NCBI GenBank assembly: GCA_024277875.1
Contig: JAJRUI010000038.1
Location: 1-64,000, forward strand
Length of the DNA: 64,000 nucleotides
Origin: Deferrisomatales bacterium
GTDB taxonomy: Bacteria; Desulfobacterota; Deferrisomatia; Deferrisomatales; Deferrisomataceae
Reading direction: 5' to 3'
The stretch's first letter is position 1; each line of letters starts with the position of its first letter. Positions 24,074-31,793 of this stretch are shown here, piece after piece. The notes beneath the pieces were generated by a model, which ran no database searches, was not told where the DNA came from, and saw nothing but the letters and a program-made list of their open reading frames with translations. The position numbers were made by a program, and so were the translations under genes.

Positions 24074-25525
24074 ATGCACATCCAACTCGTCGACATCCAC
24101 AAGCGGTTCGGTGCGGTGCACGCCAACCGGGGGATCAGCCTGTCCGTGGGGGCCGGCACGATCCACGGCGTGCTCGGCGAGAACGGCGCGGGCAAGAGCA
24201 CCCTGATGAAGATCGTCGCGGGGTTCCTGCCCAAGACCAGCGGCGAGATCCGCCTGGACGGGGAGGCGGTTTCGTACCGGGGCCCGGCCGACGCCACCCG
24301 GCGCGGGATCGGGATGCTGTACCAGGACCCCCTGGACTTCCCGGCCCTGACCGTGCTCGAGAACTTCCGGTTCGGGCTCGAGACCGCGGGCCGGGACCCG
24401 CGCGCCCTCCTGGCCGACCTGGCCGGGCGGTTCGGGTTCGACCTGCCCCCGGACCGGGTGGTGGAGCGGCTCACCGTTGGGGAGCGCCAGCAGCTCGAGA
24501 TCCTGCGGCTCGTGGCCCGGAACGTGCGTACCCTGATCCTGGACGAGCCGACCACCGGCATCTCGGCCACCCAGAAGGACGTGTTGTTCGCTGCCCTGCG
24601 CCGGCTGGCCGACGAAGGCCGCAGCGTGATCCTCGTGTCCCACAAGCTCGAGGACGTCCAGGTCCTGTGCGACCGGGTCACCGTGCTCCGGGAGGGGCGG
24701 GTCGCCGGGGAAGCCGAGCGCCCCCTGCGCACCAACGACCTGCTGGGGCTCATGTTCGGCACGGTGCCCCACCCGCCCCCCCGGTGCGAGAACCCGGCCG
24801 GAACCCCCGTGCTACGCCTGGACGGCGTGTCCGCGCCGGGCGGGCGGGCCGGCCTGCGGGACTGCACGGTCGCAATCCGGCGGGGCGAGGTCGTCGGGCT
24901 GGCCGGTGTGGAGGGCAGCGGCCAGGGCGTTTTCCTGAGGGTGGCCGCGGGCATGGTGCGGCCCCGCCGGGGCCGGGTGCTTTTCGAGGACGCCCCCCTG
25001 GGCAGGAGGGCCGCGGCCGGCCGCGTCGCGTTCCTGCCCACGGACCGGCTCGGTGAGGGTCTGGTGCCGGGGCTGACGGTCCGCGAGCACTTCGTCCTGC
25101 GCCTGCCCCGGGTGCCGTTCCTCCTGGACCGGGCCACGGCCGGTCCCGACGCACGGGCCGGGATCGACCGGTTGTCGATCCGGGGCACCCCGGGAACCCC
25201 GGTCGAGGCGCTGTCGGGCGGCAACCAGCAGCGGCTGCTCCTGGCCCTGCTGCCCGAACGGCCCGCCGTGCTCCTGTTGGAGAACCCCACCCGGGGCCTG
25301 GACCTGGAGTCGGCCCACGGCGTGTGGCGGGAACTCCAGCGGTACTGCGACGCCGGCACCGCCCTGGTGTTCAGCTCACCCGAACTGGATGAGATCCTGC
25401 TCGCGGCCGACCGGATCCTGGTGTTCCACAACGGAAGAATGGTGCTCGACACGCCCGCCAGCCGGACCACGCCGGACGAACTGGCCCGGGCGATCGCCGG
25501 CCTCGGCACCGGAGCGGCGGCGTGA
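24074..25525 (+). CDS. Nucleoside/sugar ABC transporter ATP-binding protein, two ABC domains (YufO-like)
   Basis: The 483-residue protein has two ABC cassettes. The first has Walker A GENGAGKST near residues 36-44, the signature-region LTVGERQQLEIL and Walker B LILDEPTTG. The second has a degenerate Walker A (GVEGSGQG), signature LSGGNQQRLLLA and a weaker Walker B, as in RbsA/YufO-type transporters where one site is catalytically reduced. It energises import of the ligand bound by the upstream BMP protein. Its stop overlaps the permease start by GTGA. Confidence 0.93.
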   Translation: MHIQLVDIHKRFGAVHANRGISLSVGAGTIHGVLGENGAGKSTLMKIVAGFLPKTSGEIRLDGEAVSYRGPADATRRGIGMLYQDPLDFPALTVLENFRFGLETAGRDPRALLADLAGRFGFDLPPDRVVERLTVGERQQLEILRLVARNVRTLILDEPTTGISATQKDVLFAALRRLADEGRSVILVSHKLEDVQVLCDRVTVLREGRVAGEAERPLRTNDLLGLMFGTVPHPPPRCENPAGTPVLRLDGVSAPGGRAGLRDCTVAIRRGEVVGLAGVEGSGQGVFLRVAAGMVRPRRGRVLFEDAPLGRRAAAGRVAFLPTDRLGEGLVPGLTVREHFVLRLPRVPFLLDRATAGPDARAGIDRLSIRGTPGTPVEALSGGNQQRLLLALLPERPAVLLLENPTRGLDLESAHGVWRELQRYCDAGTALVFSSPELDEILLAADRILVFHNGRMVLDTPASRTTPDELARAIAGLGTGAAA

Positions 25526-26544
25526 CGCGGGCCGCCGTCCGCTACGGCGTGACCGCCCTGGTCCTGGTGGCGTTCACCACGGCCGTCCTGCTGCTGGCCG
25601 GCGCGCCGCCGTGGGACGCGTACCGCAGCCTGGCCGTGGGCGCGTTCGGGTCCTGGGGACGGCTGGCCCGGGTGCTCACCGTGTGGGTTCCCCTGACCTT
25701 GTGCGCGTGCGGCCTGCTGTACACGTTCCGGATCGGGCTGTGGAACATCGGCGTCGAGGGCCAGGTGGTGATGGGCGCGATCGGAGCGACCTGGGCCCTG
25801 CGCCACCCGGCGCCGTCCGCGCCCGTCGCCGTGGCCGGGGCCCTCGCCGCCGGGGTGGTCCTGGGCGCGGCGTGGGCGTACGCGGCGGGCCTGCTGAAGA
25901 CCCGGGGCGGGGTCAACGAGATCTTCGCCGGCCTCGGACTGAACTTCGTGGCCCAGGGGTTCGTGCTGTGGCTGATCTTCGGGCCGTGGAAACGCCCCGG
26001 TGTGGCGTCCATGAGCGGCACCGCTCCGTTCCCGCCCGAGCTGTGGCTGCCCACCGCGTCGTGGGGCCGGGTTGCGCCGGTCGCCGTAGCCCTGGCCGTG
26101 GTCGCGGTGGCTGCCACGGCCGCGCTGCTCGCCCGCACCCGGGTGGGGCTCCACCTGTCCGCCGTGGGCCGCAACCCCCGGGCTGCCGCCCTGTTCGGGC
26201 TGTCCCCGGCCCGCAACATGCTCCTGGCCATGGCCCTGGGCGGGGGGCTGGCCGGCCTGGCCGGCGCCCTCCAGGTGGCCGGCGTGTACCACCGCCTGAT
26301 CCCAGCGATCTCCAGCGGGTACGGGTACCTGGGCCTGCTGGTGGCCATGCTGGCCGGGTACCGGCTGGCCCCGGTGCCGGTGATCGCCCTGTTTTTCGCG
26401 GCCCTCAACGTGGGCAGCATCCAGCTGCCCCTGGTGCTCGAGGTGGACTCGTCCCTGAGCGGGGTGATCCAGGGCGCGGTGGTCCTGGCCGTGCTAGTGG
26501 TCCACGGGTGGTCGGCCCGGCGGGCTCCGGAGGGGACGCCGTGA
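25522..26544 (+). CDS. ABC transporter permease, YufP-like
   Basis: The 340-residue protein starts with GTG in a GTGA overlap. Hydrophobic segments are spread along the whole sequence, for example ALVLVAFTTAVLLLAG, VPLTLCACGLLYTF, VAVALAVVAVAATAALL and LAVLVVHGW. The motif GLWNIGVEGQVVMGA near residues 72-88 and VGRNPRAAALFGLSP later are the conserved cytoplasmic loops of BPD_transp_2 permeases (NIGVEGQ and the EAA-like loop). It pairs with the next permease to form the membrane channel of the nucleoside importer. Confidence 0.92.
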   Translation: MTRAAVRYGVTALVLVAFTTAVLLLAGAPPWDAYRSLAVGAFGSWGRLARVLTVWVPLTLCACGLLYTFRIGLWNIGVEGQVVMGAIGATWALRHPAPSAPVAVAGALAAGVVLGAAWAYAAGLLKTRGGVNEIFAGLGLNFVAQGFVLWLIFGPWKRPGVASMSGTAPFPPELWLPTASWGRVAPVAVALAVVAVAATAALLARTRVGLHLSAVGRNPRAAALFGLSPARNMLLAMALGGGLAGLAGALQVAGVYHRLIPAISSGYGYLGLLVAMLAGYRLAPVPVIALFFAALNVGSIQLPLVLEVDSSLSGVIQGAVVLAVLVVHGWSARRAPEGTP

Positions 26545-27521
26545 ACGGCATGGAACTCACGACGCTGCTCGCCGCCGTGGTGGCGGGCGCGGCCCCGGTG
26601 ATCTTCGCCGCCGTCGGGGAGACCGTGACCGAGCGGGCCGGACTGATCAACCTGTCCCTGGACGGCTCGATCCTGCTCGGGGCCATGGCCGGGTTCGCCG
26701 CTGCCCTTTACACGGGCAGCGTGGCCGCCGGTTTCGCGGCCGCGGCCGCGGTGGGAGCCGTGGTGGCCGCTGTCGTGGCGGTCACCGGGGTGTACCTGGG
26801 CCAGTCCCAGGTGGCCGTGGGGTTCGTGCTCACCCTCACGTGCCGGGACCTCGCCTACTTCCTGGGGAACCCGCTGTCCCGCGTCCCCGGCCCCCAGGTG
26901 TCCCCCCTGCCGGTACCCGGGCTGGCCGACCTGCCCGGGGTGGGCGAGGTGCTGTTCCGCCACAACCTCGTGGTGTACGCGAGCATCGCCCTCGTGCCGG
27001 TGGCGTGGCTGCTGCTGTACCGAACCCGGTGGGGGCTGGCCGTGCGGGCCGTGGGGGAGCACCCGGCCGCAGCCTACGCCCGGGGCGTGGACCCCCGCCG
27101 GGTGCAGCTCGCGTGCGCCGTGGTCGGCGGCCTGCTCGTGGGGCTGGCCGGGGCAGCGTTCTCCCTGGCCGTGAAACCGGGGTGGGGCCGCCCCCAGGGC
27201 GCCGAGGGCATGGGGTGGATCGCCCTGGCCCTGGTGATCTTCGGGGGGTGGCACCCGGCCAAGGTGGCGGTGGGCGCGTACTTGTTCTCGCTGCTCCAGG
27301 TGGTCGGGATCCCGCTCCAGGCCCTGCTGCCCTCGGTGCCCACCCAGGTGTTCCAGGTGGCGCCGTTCCCCCTGATGATCTTCACCCTGTGGCTGATCCA
27401 TCTGACCCGCAGCGAGGCGGTGGAGCGCTGGGCAGGCGACCGGGCGTGGGCGTGGCGGCTGGTCCACGCCCTGCGGGCGTCGGCGCCCCGGGCCCTGGGC
27501 AAGCCCCTGTCCAGGGAGTGA
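26541..27521 (+). CDS. ABC transporter permease, YufQ-like
   Basis: GTG at 26541 overlaps the previous stop by GTGA, and an ATG nine bases later is an alternative. The 326-residue product has TVTERAGLINLSLDGSILLGAM near its N-terminus, the family's NLSLDG/E-G loop, and VGEHPAAAYARGVDPRRVQLA as the EAA-like coupling loop. Hydrophobic helices alternate throughout. It is the second channel subunit of the BMP-type importer and the last gene of the operon, directly followed by a fragment of the intergenic repeat. Confidence 0.92.
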   Translation: MNGMELTTLLAAVVAGAAPVIFAAVGETVTERAGLINLSLDGSILLGAMAGFAAALYTGSVAAGFAAAAAVGAVVAAVVAVTGVYLGQSQVAVGFVLTLTCRDLAYFLGNPLSRVPGPQVSPLPVPGLADLPGVGEVLFRHNLVVYASIALVPVAWLLLYRTRWGLAVRAVGEHPAAAYARGVDPRRVQLACAVVGGLLVGLAGAAFSLAVKPGWGRPQGAEGMGWIALALVIFGGWHPAKVAVGAYLFSLLQVVGIPLQALLPSVPTQVFQVAPFPLMIFTLWLIHLTRSEAVERWAGDRAWAWRLVHALRASAPRALGKPLSRE

Positions 27522-27548
27522 CCGGCCGCTTTTTCAGCGACCGGCTAA
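27521..27548 (-). repeat. Partial intergenic repeat, stem 1 only (copy D), possible terminator
   Basis: Immediately after the YufQ stop, CCGGCCGCT (27522-27530) pairs with AGCGACCGG (27536-27544) around TTTTC, with one G-T wobble in one orientation. On the minus strand it matches the first hairpin of the full repeat, including the GAAAA loop and the TAGC end. Its position at the exact end of the ABC operon suggests that it serves as, or has been recruited as, a transcription end or mRNA stabiliser, but no T-tract follows. Confidence 0.65.
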
Positions 27549-27622
27549 AGGTTTTCCCGCCAAGGACCGATCCGTGGGCCACGAGCCAGCAACCGGACAA
27601 CTCCAAGGACGGAGGAAGCCCC

Positions 27623-28471
27623 ATGATCACGGACGTCACCACGCCCCAGACCTTTGCCCCACCCCCTGCCGAGCGGTCCACCGGGTTCCAGTTCCGGGAA
27701 GCCGCCCTGTACCGGTCCGAGACCCTGGACCTCTCCTATACCGACCCGGCGGGCCGGTCGTACAACCTGCACCTGTCGCGGGAGACCTTTGCGTACGCGG
27801 CCACCTACTCTGCCACGGGCCGCCTCGACGACGGCGCGACCGCCACGCTGCCGTACGACCGGGAACAGATCGCCGACCTCAGGGATGATTTCAAGGAACT
27901 CAAGCACGATCTCAAGGATCTGCGCCACGACCTCAAGGAACTGGGAAAGGGGCTGGACGGCGAGGCTGCGGACGTGGTCCGGGACCTCCGGGACGCGTTC
28001 AAGCAGATCGAACGCGCCGTCGACGGCTTCAAACAGATCCTGAACGGGTTCCTGAAGCACGGCGCCGGCGCGGAAGGACCGCACGGGACCCCCAACCGAG
28101 AAGCCGGGGCCGTCCAGCAGTCTTCCGTGCTCGCGGTCGCCCAGACGGTCACCGTGGAGATGGAAATCACCGGCCCGGCCGTTGCCGACGACCCGTGGAC
28201 GGTGGAGAACACCGCATCACGGCTCCTGGACTTCGCCGTGAACCTGTTCCAGGGCGGTGAGCGGGAGGAGCACGCCGAACGGATGGCCGACGCCATGGAC
28301 CAGGGGTACCGGGAGGCCGAGACCGCGTTCGGCGGGTTCCTGCCACCGTCGGCCCGGGACACCGTGGACCTGGCCAAGGAACTGCTCGAGCGGTGGGCCG
28401 AGACCCGGGACGCGGACGACGCCCAGGACCCGGGCGGCGCCGCCCGGGCCGGCCTGGACCTGGTGGCATAA
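27623..28471 (+). CDS. Hypothetical protein with a charged amphipathic coiled-coil segment
   Basis: I do not recognise this 282-residue protein. The ATG follows GGAGG at proper spacing. Residues 22-60 (FQFREAALYRSETLDLSY...) look like a beta-rich N-terminal module. Residues 87-135 contain a heptad-like run of DL(R/K)-D/E-hydrophobic-K repeats (DLRDDFKELKHDLKDLRHDL) that should form a coiled coil, followed by a second helical stretch near 120-150. The C-terminal third is acidic and helical. No signal peptide or membrane span is seen. It stands alone between the importer and the bacteriohemerythrin gene. Related proteins with this N-terminal motif may occur in other Desulfuromonadia, which I could not check. 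Confidence 0.75.
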   Translation: MITDVTTPQTFAPPPAERSTGFQFREAALYRSETLDLSYTDPAGRSYNLHLSRETFAYAATYSATGRLDDGATATLPYDREQIADLRDDFKELKHDLKDLRHDLKELGKGLDGEAADVVRDLRDAFKQIERAVDGFKQILNGFLKHGAGAEGPHGTPNREAGAVQQSSVLAVAQTVTVEMEITGPAVADDPWTVENTASRLLDFAVNLFQGGEREEHAERMADAMDQGYREAETAFGGFLPPSARDTVDLAKELLERWAETRDADDAQDPGGAARAGLDLVA

Positions 28472-28790
28472 TCCCCACCCGCCCCCGACGCACACCGAAC
28501 TCCCCGCGGCCCCCTCCCCGGGGAGTTCGTCGTTCCCGGCCCTGACCCCGTCGGACCCGAAGCGGGACCCCGGCGGGGCAGGCAGGACGCCGCCTCCCGA
28601 AGGTCGGTGGAAGGGATCGGGGAGGACCGGCGTTGGAGAGGCTGCCCGGCGGACTGGCCCGGTGGTCTCCTTGAACCCCGGTTCCGGACGAAAAAACCTT
28701 TCGCGGTAACTTTAAGAAAAAGCCCTGCCGGGACGACAAGGGAACCATACGGCAAACGGACCGCTCCGCGGTCGGGGAAAGGAGGGGGGC
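28472..28790. other. 319-nt intergenic gap with a terminator-like hairpin
   Basis: The left part contains the hairpin listed separately at 28496-28529. Further right, 28685-28735 is distinctly A+T-richer (runs of A and a TAACTTTAAGAAAAAG segment) and is where a promoter for the bacteriohemerythrin gene would be expected. No -35/-10 pair with proper spacing stands out. I see no gene in this stretch. Confidence 0.45.
28496..28529 (+). terminator. Possible transcription terminator hairpin without T-tract
   Basis: CGAACTCCCCG (28496-28506) pairs perfectly over 11 bp with CGGGGAGTTCG (28519-28529), leaving a 12-nt loop. It starts 24 nt after the stop of the hypothetical gene. The bases after the stem (TCGTTCCC) are not a T-run, so a classic intrinsic terminator is uncertain, and the hairpin may be bidirectional or act with Rho. 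Confidence 0.5.
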
Positions 28791-29210
28791 ATGTTCGTCC
28801 AATGGAACCGCACGCTCCACATCGGCATCCCGAAAGTGGATCAGGAGCACCAGCACCTCGTGGCGATCGTCAACGCGTTCCACGACGTCCACAGAAGGGG
28901 AGCAGGCCGCGAGAAGGTTTTTACGGCCCTCAACCTGCTCATGAAATACGTGGAAATCCACTTCCAGCACGAAGAGGCCCTCATGGAGGCCGGCCACTAT
29001 CCGGCGCTGGAGGACCACCGAAAGGAGCACGAGGACCTCACCCGGCAGATCTTCGACCTGTACGCCCGGTGCAAGCGGGGCCAAGCCCAGATCACGGACG
29101 AGACCATGGAGTTCCTGAAGCACTGGCTCGTCGACCACATCCTGGGGATGGACAGGGAGATCCAGAGGTACTTCTCGTGCCGCGGCATCCCGAAGGGGTG
29201 GGAGATGTGA
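28791..29210 (+). CDS. Bacteriohemerythrin
   Basis: The 139-residue protein belongs to the bacteriohemerythrin / DcrH-Hr family, four-helix bundles with an O2-binding di-iron centre. Conserved ligands are visible as DQEHQHL near residues 17-23, HFQHEEALM near 55-63, HRKEHEDL near 75-82 and HWLVDHILGMD near 112-122, so all the expected histidines and acidic ligands are present. It starts FVQWNRTLHIGIPKVDQ, as usual for the family. It is encoded singly, with AGGAGG before the ATG. A role in oxygen sensing, storage or delivery is inferred from the family. Confidence 0.93.
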   Translation: MFVQWNRTLHIGIPKVDQEHQHLVAIVNAFHDVHRRGAGREKVFTALNLLMKYVEIHFQHEEALMEAGHYPALEDHRKEHEDLTRQIFDLYARCKRGQAQITDETMEFLKHWLVDHILGMDREIQRYFSCRGIPKGWEM

Positions 29211-29248
29211 GCCGCTTTTTCGGGGGGGCCACGTCGTAGGCCCCGGGT

Positions 29249-29815
29249 TCACCTCGGGGGGAACTTCTCCAGGATCCGGGCCACCGCGTCCTGGACCCGG
29301 GCGCGCACCTTCTCGTCCACCGCGATGCGGTCCACCCGGGACTGGGCCGTGCCGCGCCACACGGCTTCCTGGCTTCTCGCGTCCACCACGTCCAGCAGCA
29401 GGGTGCCCTCCTCGTAATAAGCCTGGACGATGGTCTCCGGCTCGTACGCGACGCGCACGCCCGCGTGGCGCCACGCCCGGCCGTACCCGTAGGTGGTCCG
29501 GATCGTGCGTACGTCGAGCTTTTGCTCCACCGACAAGGCGCAGGCCACGAGGAAGTCGGCGGCTTCACCCTCCGGGACCAGCCGATACCCCTTGGCCTGG
29601 AGTTCCCGGTCCACAGCTTCCCGCACCATTCGGCTGACCTTCGGGCCCGGCATGGTTTCGGCAGGTGCTTCCGGCTTCGGCTTTGCCCACCGATAGGTGA
29701 CCAGCTTCGAGAAGTCGTACGATTCGGCGTAATCCGTCCGGATCCAGGGCCCGGGGGCGCACCCCATCGCGCCGGCCACAGCCAGCGCCAGGATCCCGAT
29801 CAGAAAATCACGCAC
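29249..29815 (-). CDS. DUF4136 domain-containing lipoprotein
   Basis: The GTG at 29815 gives 188 residues starting VRDFLIGILALAVAGAMGC, a lipoprotein signal peptide with the modified cysteine at residue 19. The following segment (DYAESYDFSKLVTYRWAKP, then VREAVDRELQAKGYRLV and ADFLVACALSVEQKL) is the DUF4136 pattern, including the short 'D-(F/Y)-T-Y-W' stretch and the YEEGTLLLDVVDARSQEAVWRGTA segment. These proteins are attached to an envelope membrane and have no assigned activity. It is convergent with the bacteriohemerythrin gene. Confidence 0.87.
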   Translation of the reverse strand: MRDFLIGILALAVAGAMGCAPGPWIRTDYAESYDFSKLVTYRWAKPKPEAPAETMPGPKVSRMVREAVDRELQAKGYRLVPEGEAADFLVACALSVEQKLDVRTIRTTYGYGRAWRHAGVRVAYEPETIVQAYYEEGTLLLDVVDARSQEAVWRGTAQSRVDRIAVDEKVRARVQDAVARILEKFPPR

Positions 29816-29828
29816 CGGTCCCACTCCC

Positions 29829-30395
29829 TCAGTACCGGTACCGGTGGGAGCGCGTGCGTCCCCGGTATCGGGTGCTTCCTCGGTTGTAGTACTTGCGGAC
29901 CATCTTCTCCTGGTGTTTCTGCTGGCTCCTCTGCATCTCCCGGGCGGCCTTCTGCCGCTGCCGCTCCAGTTCCAGCTCGTGTTCCTGCTGGCTCTTCTGT
30001 AGGTACACGGACTCGAGCCGCTGGTAGTACTGGTCATCCTCGGACACCGTGCTCTGGGCGGCCTTCCGGTAGTAGGACGCTGCCAGCTTCTCGTCCTTGG
30101 GAACGCCGATCCCCTCTTCGTACAGTTCGCCGAGCTTCAGCTGGGCACGTGAGTCGCCCTGCTTGGCCGCCTCCTTGAGCCAGCGGGCCGCCTCTGCCTC
30201 GTTCTTCTCCACGTCGGCGCCCCGCAGGTACATCATGCCCACCGCGTACTGGGCCTGGGCGTTGCCCCACTCGGCCTCTTCGAGGGCGTCCCAGAACAGG
30301 GGGGTCGGCTCCTTCTCGATCGCGATCGCCGGGCCGGCCAGAACCCCCGCCACAACCACGGCGAGCAAGCCCGTCCGCATCCAACGAAACCTCAT
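29829..30395 (-). CDS. Sel1-repeat (SLR/TPR-like) exported protein
   Basis: The ATG at 30395 follows AAAGGAG and gives 188 residues. A signal peptide of about 27 residues (RTGLLAVVVAGVLAGPAIA) is followed by two or so Sel1-like repeats, with motifs AQAQYAVGMMYLRG..N..EAARWLKEAAKQG and AQLKLGELYEEG, which act as protein-interaction solenoids. A long charged helix comes next, and the C-terminus is rich in Arg, Tyr and Ser (RGRTRSHRYRY). The larger frame that reaches into the upstream repeat is not part of the gene. Likely periplasmic; partner unknown. Confidence 0.85.
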   Translation of the reverse strand: MRFRWMRTGLLAVVVAGVLAGPAIAIEKEPTPLFWDALEEAEWGNAQAQYAVGMMYLRGADVEKNEAEAARWLKEAAKQGDSRAQLKLGELYEEGIGVPKDEKLAASYYRKAAQSTVSEDDQYYQRLESVYLQKSQQEHELELERQRQKAAREMQRSQQKHQEKMVRKYYNRGSTRYRGRTRSHRYRY

Positions 30396-30448
30396 CTCCC
30401 GCTCCTTTCGCGAAGAGCTTTGTCCAACAGGTCCTCCCCGGGCCGCGC

Positions 30449-30604
30449 TAGCAGGTTGCGGAAAAAGCAACCTGCTACGCGCCCCACGGAAGGGGCGCCA
30501 AATCACGAGGCTTGAAAAGCCGAGTGATTTTAAAGGCATCGACGGGGCCGTCCCCGAGATGCCGTCGCTGAAAAACCCACGGACGGGGTTTTTCAGCATC
30601 CTGC
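30449..30604 (+). repeat. Full-length palindromic intergenic repeat, copy B
   Basis: It has the same five-hairpin layout as copy A in the same orientation. Stem 1 is a perfect 11-bp TAGCAGGTTGC (30449-30459) with GCAACCTGCTA (30467-30477). Stem 2 is GCGCCCC with GGGGCGC, where copy A has GCACCCC with GGGGTGC. Stem 3 has GCTT-GAAA-AGCC where copy A has GGTT-GAAA-AACC, stem 4 has GGCATC with GATGCC instead of CCTC with GAGG, and stem 5 is the CTGAAAAACCC / GGGTTTTTCAG palindrome. It lies between the divergent-free Sel1 gene and the end of the DUF2092 gene. Confidence 0.87.
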
Positions 30605-30633
30605 CGGGGCCGCGTCCGGCATCCGGCGCGCCA

Positions 30634-31410
30634 TCACCGGGTCCCCTTTTCTCCCCCGTCTTCGAGAGCGGGGAGCGTCACCTCACGAGCGCCCGGCGGC
30701 GGGGTGAACGTGAACTGGCTGTCGGCCAGACGGGGCGAGAAATCCCACTCGGACAGGTACGCGACGTACTCGGGCCGGCCCGGATCGTTCTTGTAGTCGA
30801 TCACCACCTTGCGGATCACCGGGCGCAGGCCGTTCTCCACCCACAGCTGGAGGTCGGCCACGTCCCCCTGGAACGCCAGCTGGATGCACTCGACCCCCCG
30901 CACCCACCGGCGACCGATCAGTTGGCCTGACCGCAGCGACGGCCGGACGACGCCGTAGGGGTCGCTGTAGAGCAGGTCCACCAGGGGCGGGAACACCCCG
31001 TAGCGCTCCGCCAGGTAGTCGAACGCCCGGTCGATGGTGGGGGGCGCCTTGATCGACGCGTAGGTGAACGCGTCCAGGTCGAGCAGGGTGAACCGCTTGC
31101 CGTTGTACCACACCCGCTGGGTGCCGAGGTCTCCCCGGGTGACCACGATCAAGCCGTCCGGCCGCCGGACACCGACCTGGTGGTTCTCGGAGACCTGGAT
31201 CTTCTGGCCCGACGCGAGCACCTCCTCGTGGGTGGCCTCGGAGCGGAAGGAAAACTGGGAAGACGATTTGAGATAGTCGCACGCGGCCTTCAGGATCTGG
31301 TCGGCCAGGGGCTCCACCGCAGGGGACGGGGCCTTCTCCGCTGACCACGCGCCGCCGGCCACGACGATCGCGGCCACCACGGCGAGAACACACCCTCTCC
31401 ACCTGCGCAT
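30634..31410 (-). CDS. DUF2092 domain-containing exported protein
   Basis: The 258-residue protein has a signal peptide of about 23 residues (LAVVAAIVVAGGAWS-A) and starts after GGAGG. The mature part matches the DUF2092 pattern: ILKAACDYLKSSSQFSFRSEATHEEVLASGQKIQ, RRPDGLIVVTRGDLGTQRVWYNGKRFTLLD and FQGDVADLQLWVE. Members are periplasmic, related in fold to LolA/LppX-like lipid-binding proteins, but their function is not known. The 88-residue gene 31 nt upstream may belong to the same transcript. Confidence 0.88.
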   Translation of the reverse strand: MRRWRGCVLAVVAAIVVAGGAWSAEKAPSPAVEPLADQILKAACDYLKSSSQFSFRSEATHEEVLASGQKIQVSENHQVGVRRPDGLIVVTRGDLGTQRVWYNGKRFTLLDLDAFTYASIKAPPTIDRAFDYLAERYGVFPPLVDLLYSDPYGVVRPSLRSGQLIGRRWVRGVECIQLAFQGDVADLQLWVENGLRPVIRKVVIDYKNDPGRPEYVAYLSEWDFSPRLADSQFTFTPPPGAREVTLPALEDGGEKGTR

Positions 31411-31441
31411 ACGAACCTCCTGCTTCTGGGGGTTGGAAACC

Positions 31442-31708
31442 TCAGGCGCGCCCGAACAGGGTCGCGCTCCGGATCACCGTATCCGGCAACGGGTCTGGCG
31501 CCGGGGTGATCTGGATCGACTTGATGCTGGTCACCGGGATGATGAACAGGCTGCCCTCCATCTCCACGGCCACGGACCGGGACGCCAGCGCCCGCTCCAG
31601 GGTCGTGCCGACCTCGGCGGCCGGGCCAGCCTGGGGAGGGAACTGGAACGTGAGGCTGGTGCCGTCGAGGAAGTGGATCACCCCGACCCGTTCGTTGTTT
31701 GCGTGCAT
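31442..31708 (-). CDS. Small conserved-looking hypothetical protein
   Basis: The ATG at 31708 follows AAAGGATCCC and gives 88 residues starting MHANNERVGVIHFLDGTSLTFQF. The sequence alternates beta-strand-like segments (RSVAVEMEGSLFIIPVTSIKSIQI) in a way that suggests a small beta-rich domain. There is no signal peptide, and I do not recognise the family. A 12-nt palindrome TTTGCCGGCAAA lies about 35 nt upstream of the start. It is co-oriented with and close to the DUF2092 gene, so it may share a transcript with it. Confidence 0.7.
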   Translation of the reverse strand: MHANNERVGVIHFLDGTSLTFQFPPQAGPAAEVGTTLERALASRSVAVEMEGSLFIIPVTSIKSIQITPAPDPLPDTVIRSATLFGRA

Positions 31709-31793
31709 GGGATCCTTTCCAAAAGAGTACCGGCGGGTTTGCCGGCAAAGGCACGCCGAACTCGCAAGTGACGAACACGGCCCTGCTCCGGGG

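Noticed and set aside
23860-26292. 810-residue minus-strand frame opposite the ABC importer genes
   Set aside because: Arg/Pro/Ser-rich low-complexity sequence opposite well-supported ABC transporter genes.
28685-28735. Possible alternative-sigma promoter upstream of the bacteriohemerythrin gene
   Set aside because: The region is A+T-rich, but I could not match sigma-28, sigma-54 or sigma-70 boxes with correct spacing.
29225-29244. GGGGCC...GGCCCC hairpin between the convergent bacteriohemerythrin and DUF4136 genes
   Set aside because: Only a 6-bp stem with an 8-nt loop and no T-run on either strand; too weak to call a terminator.
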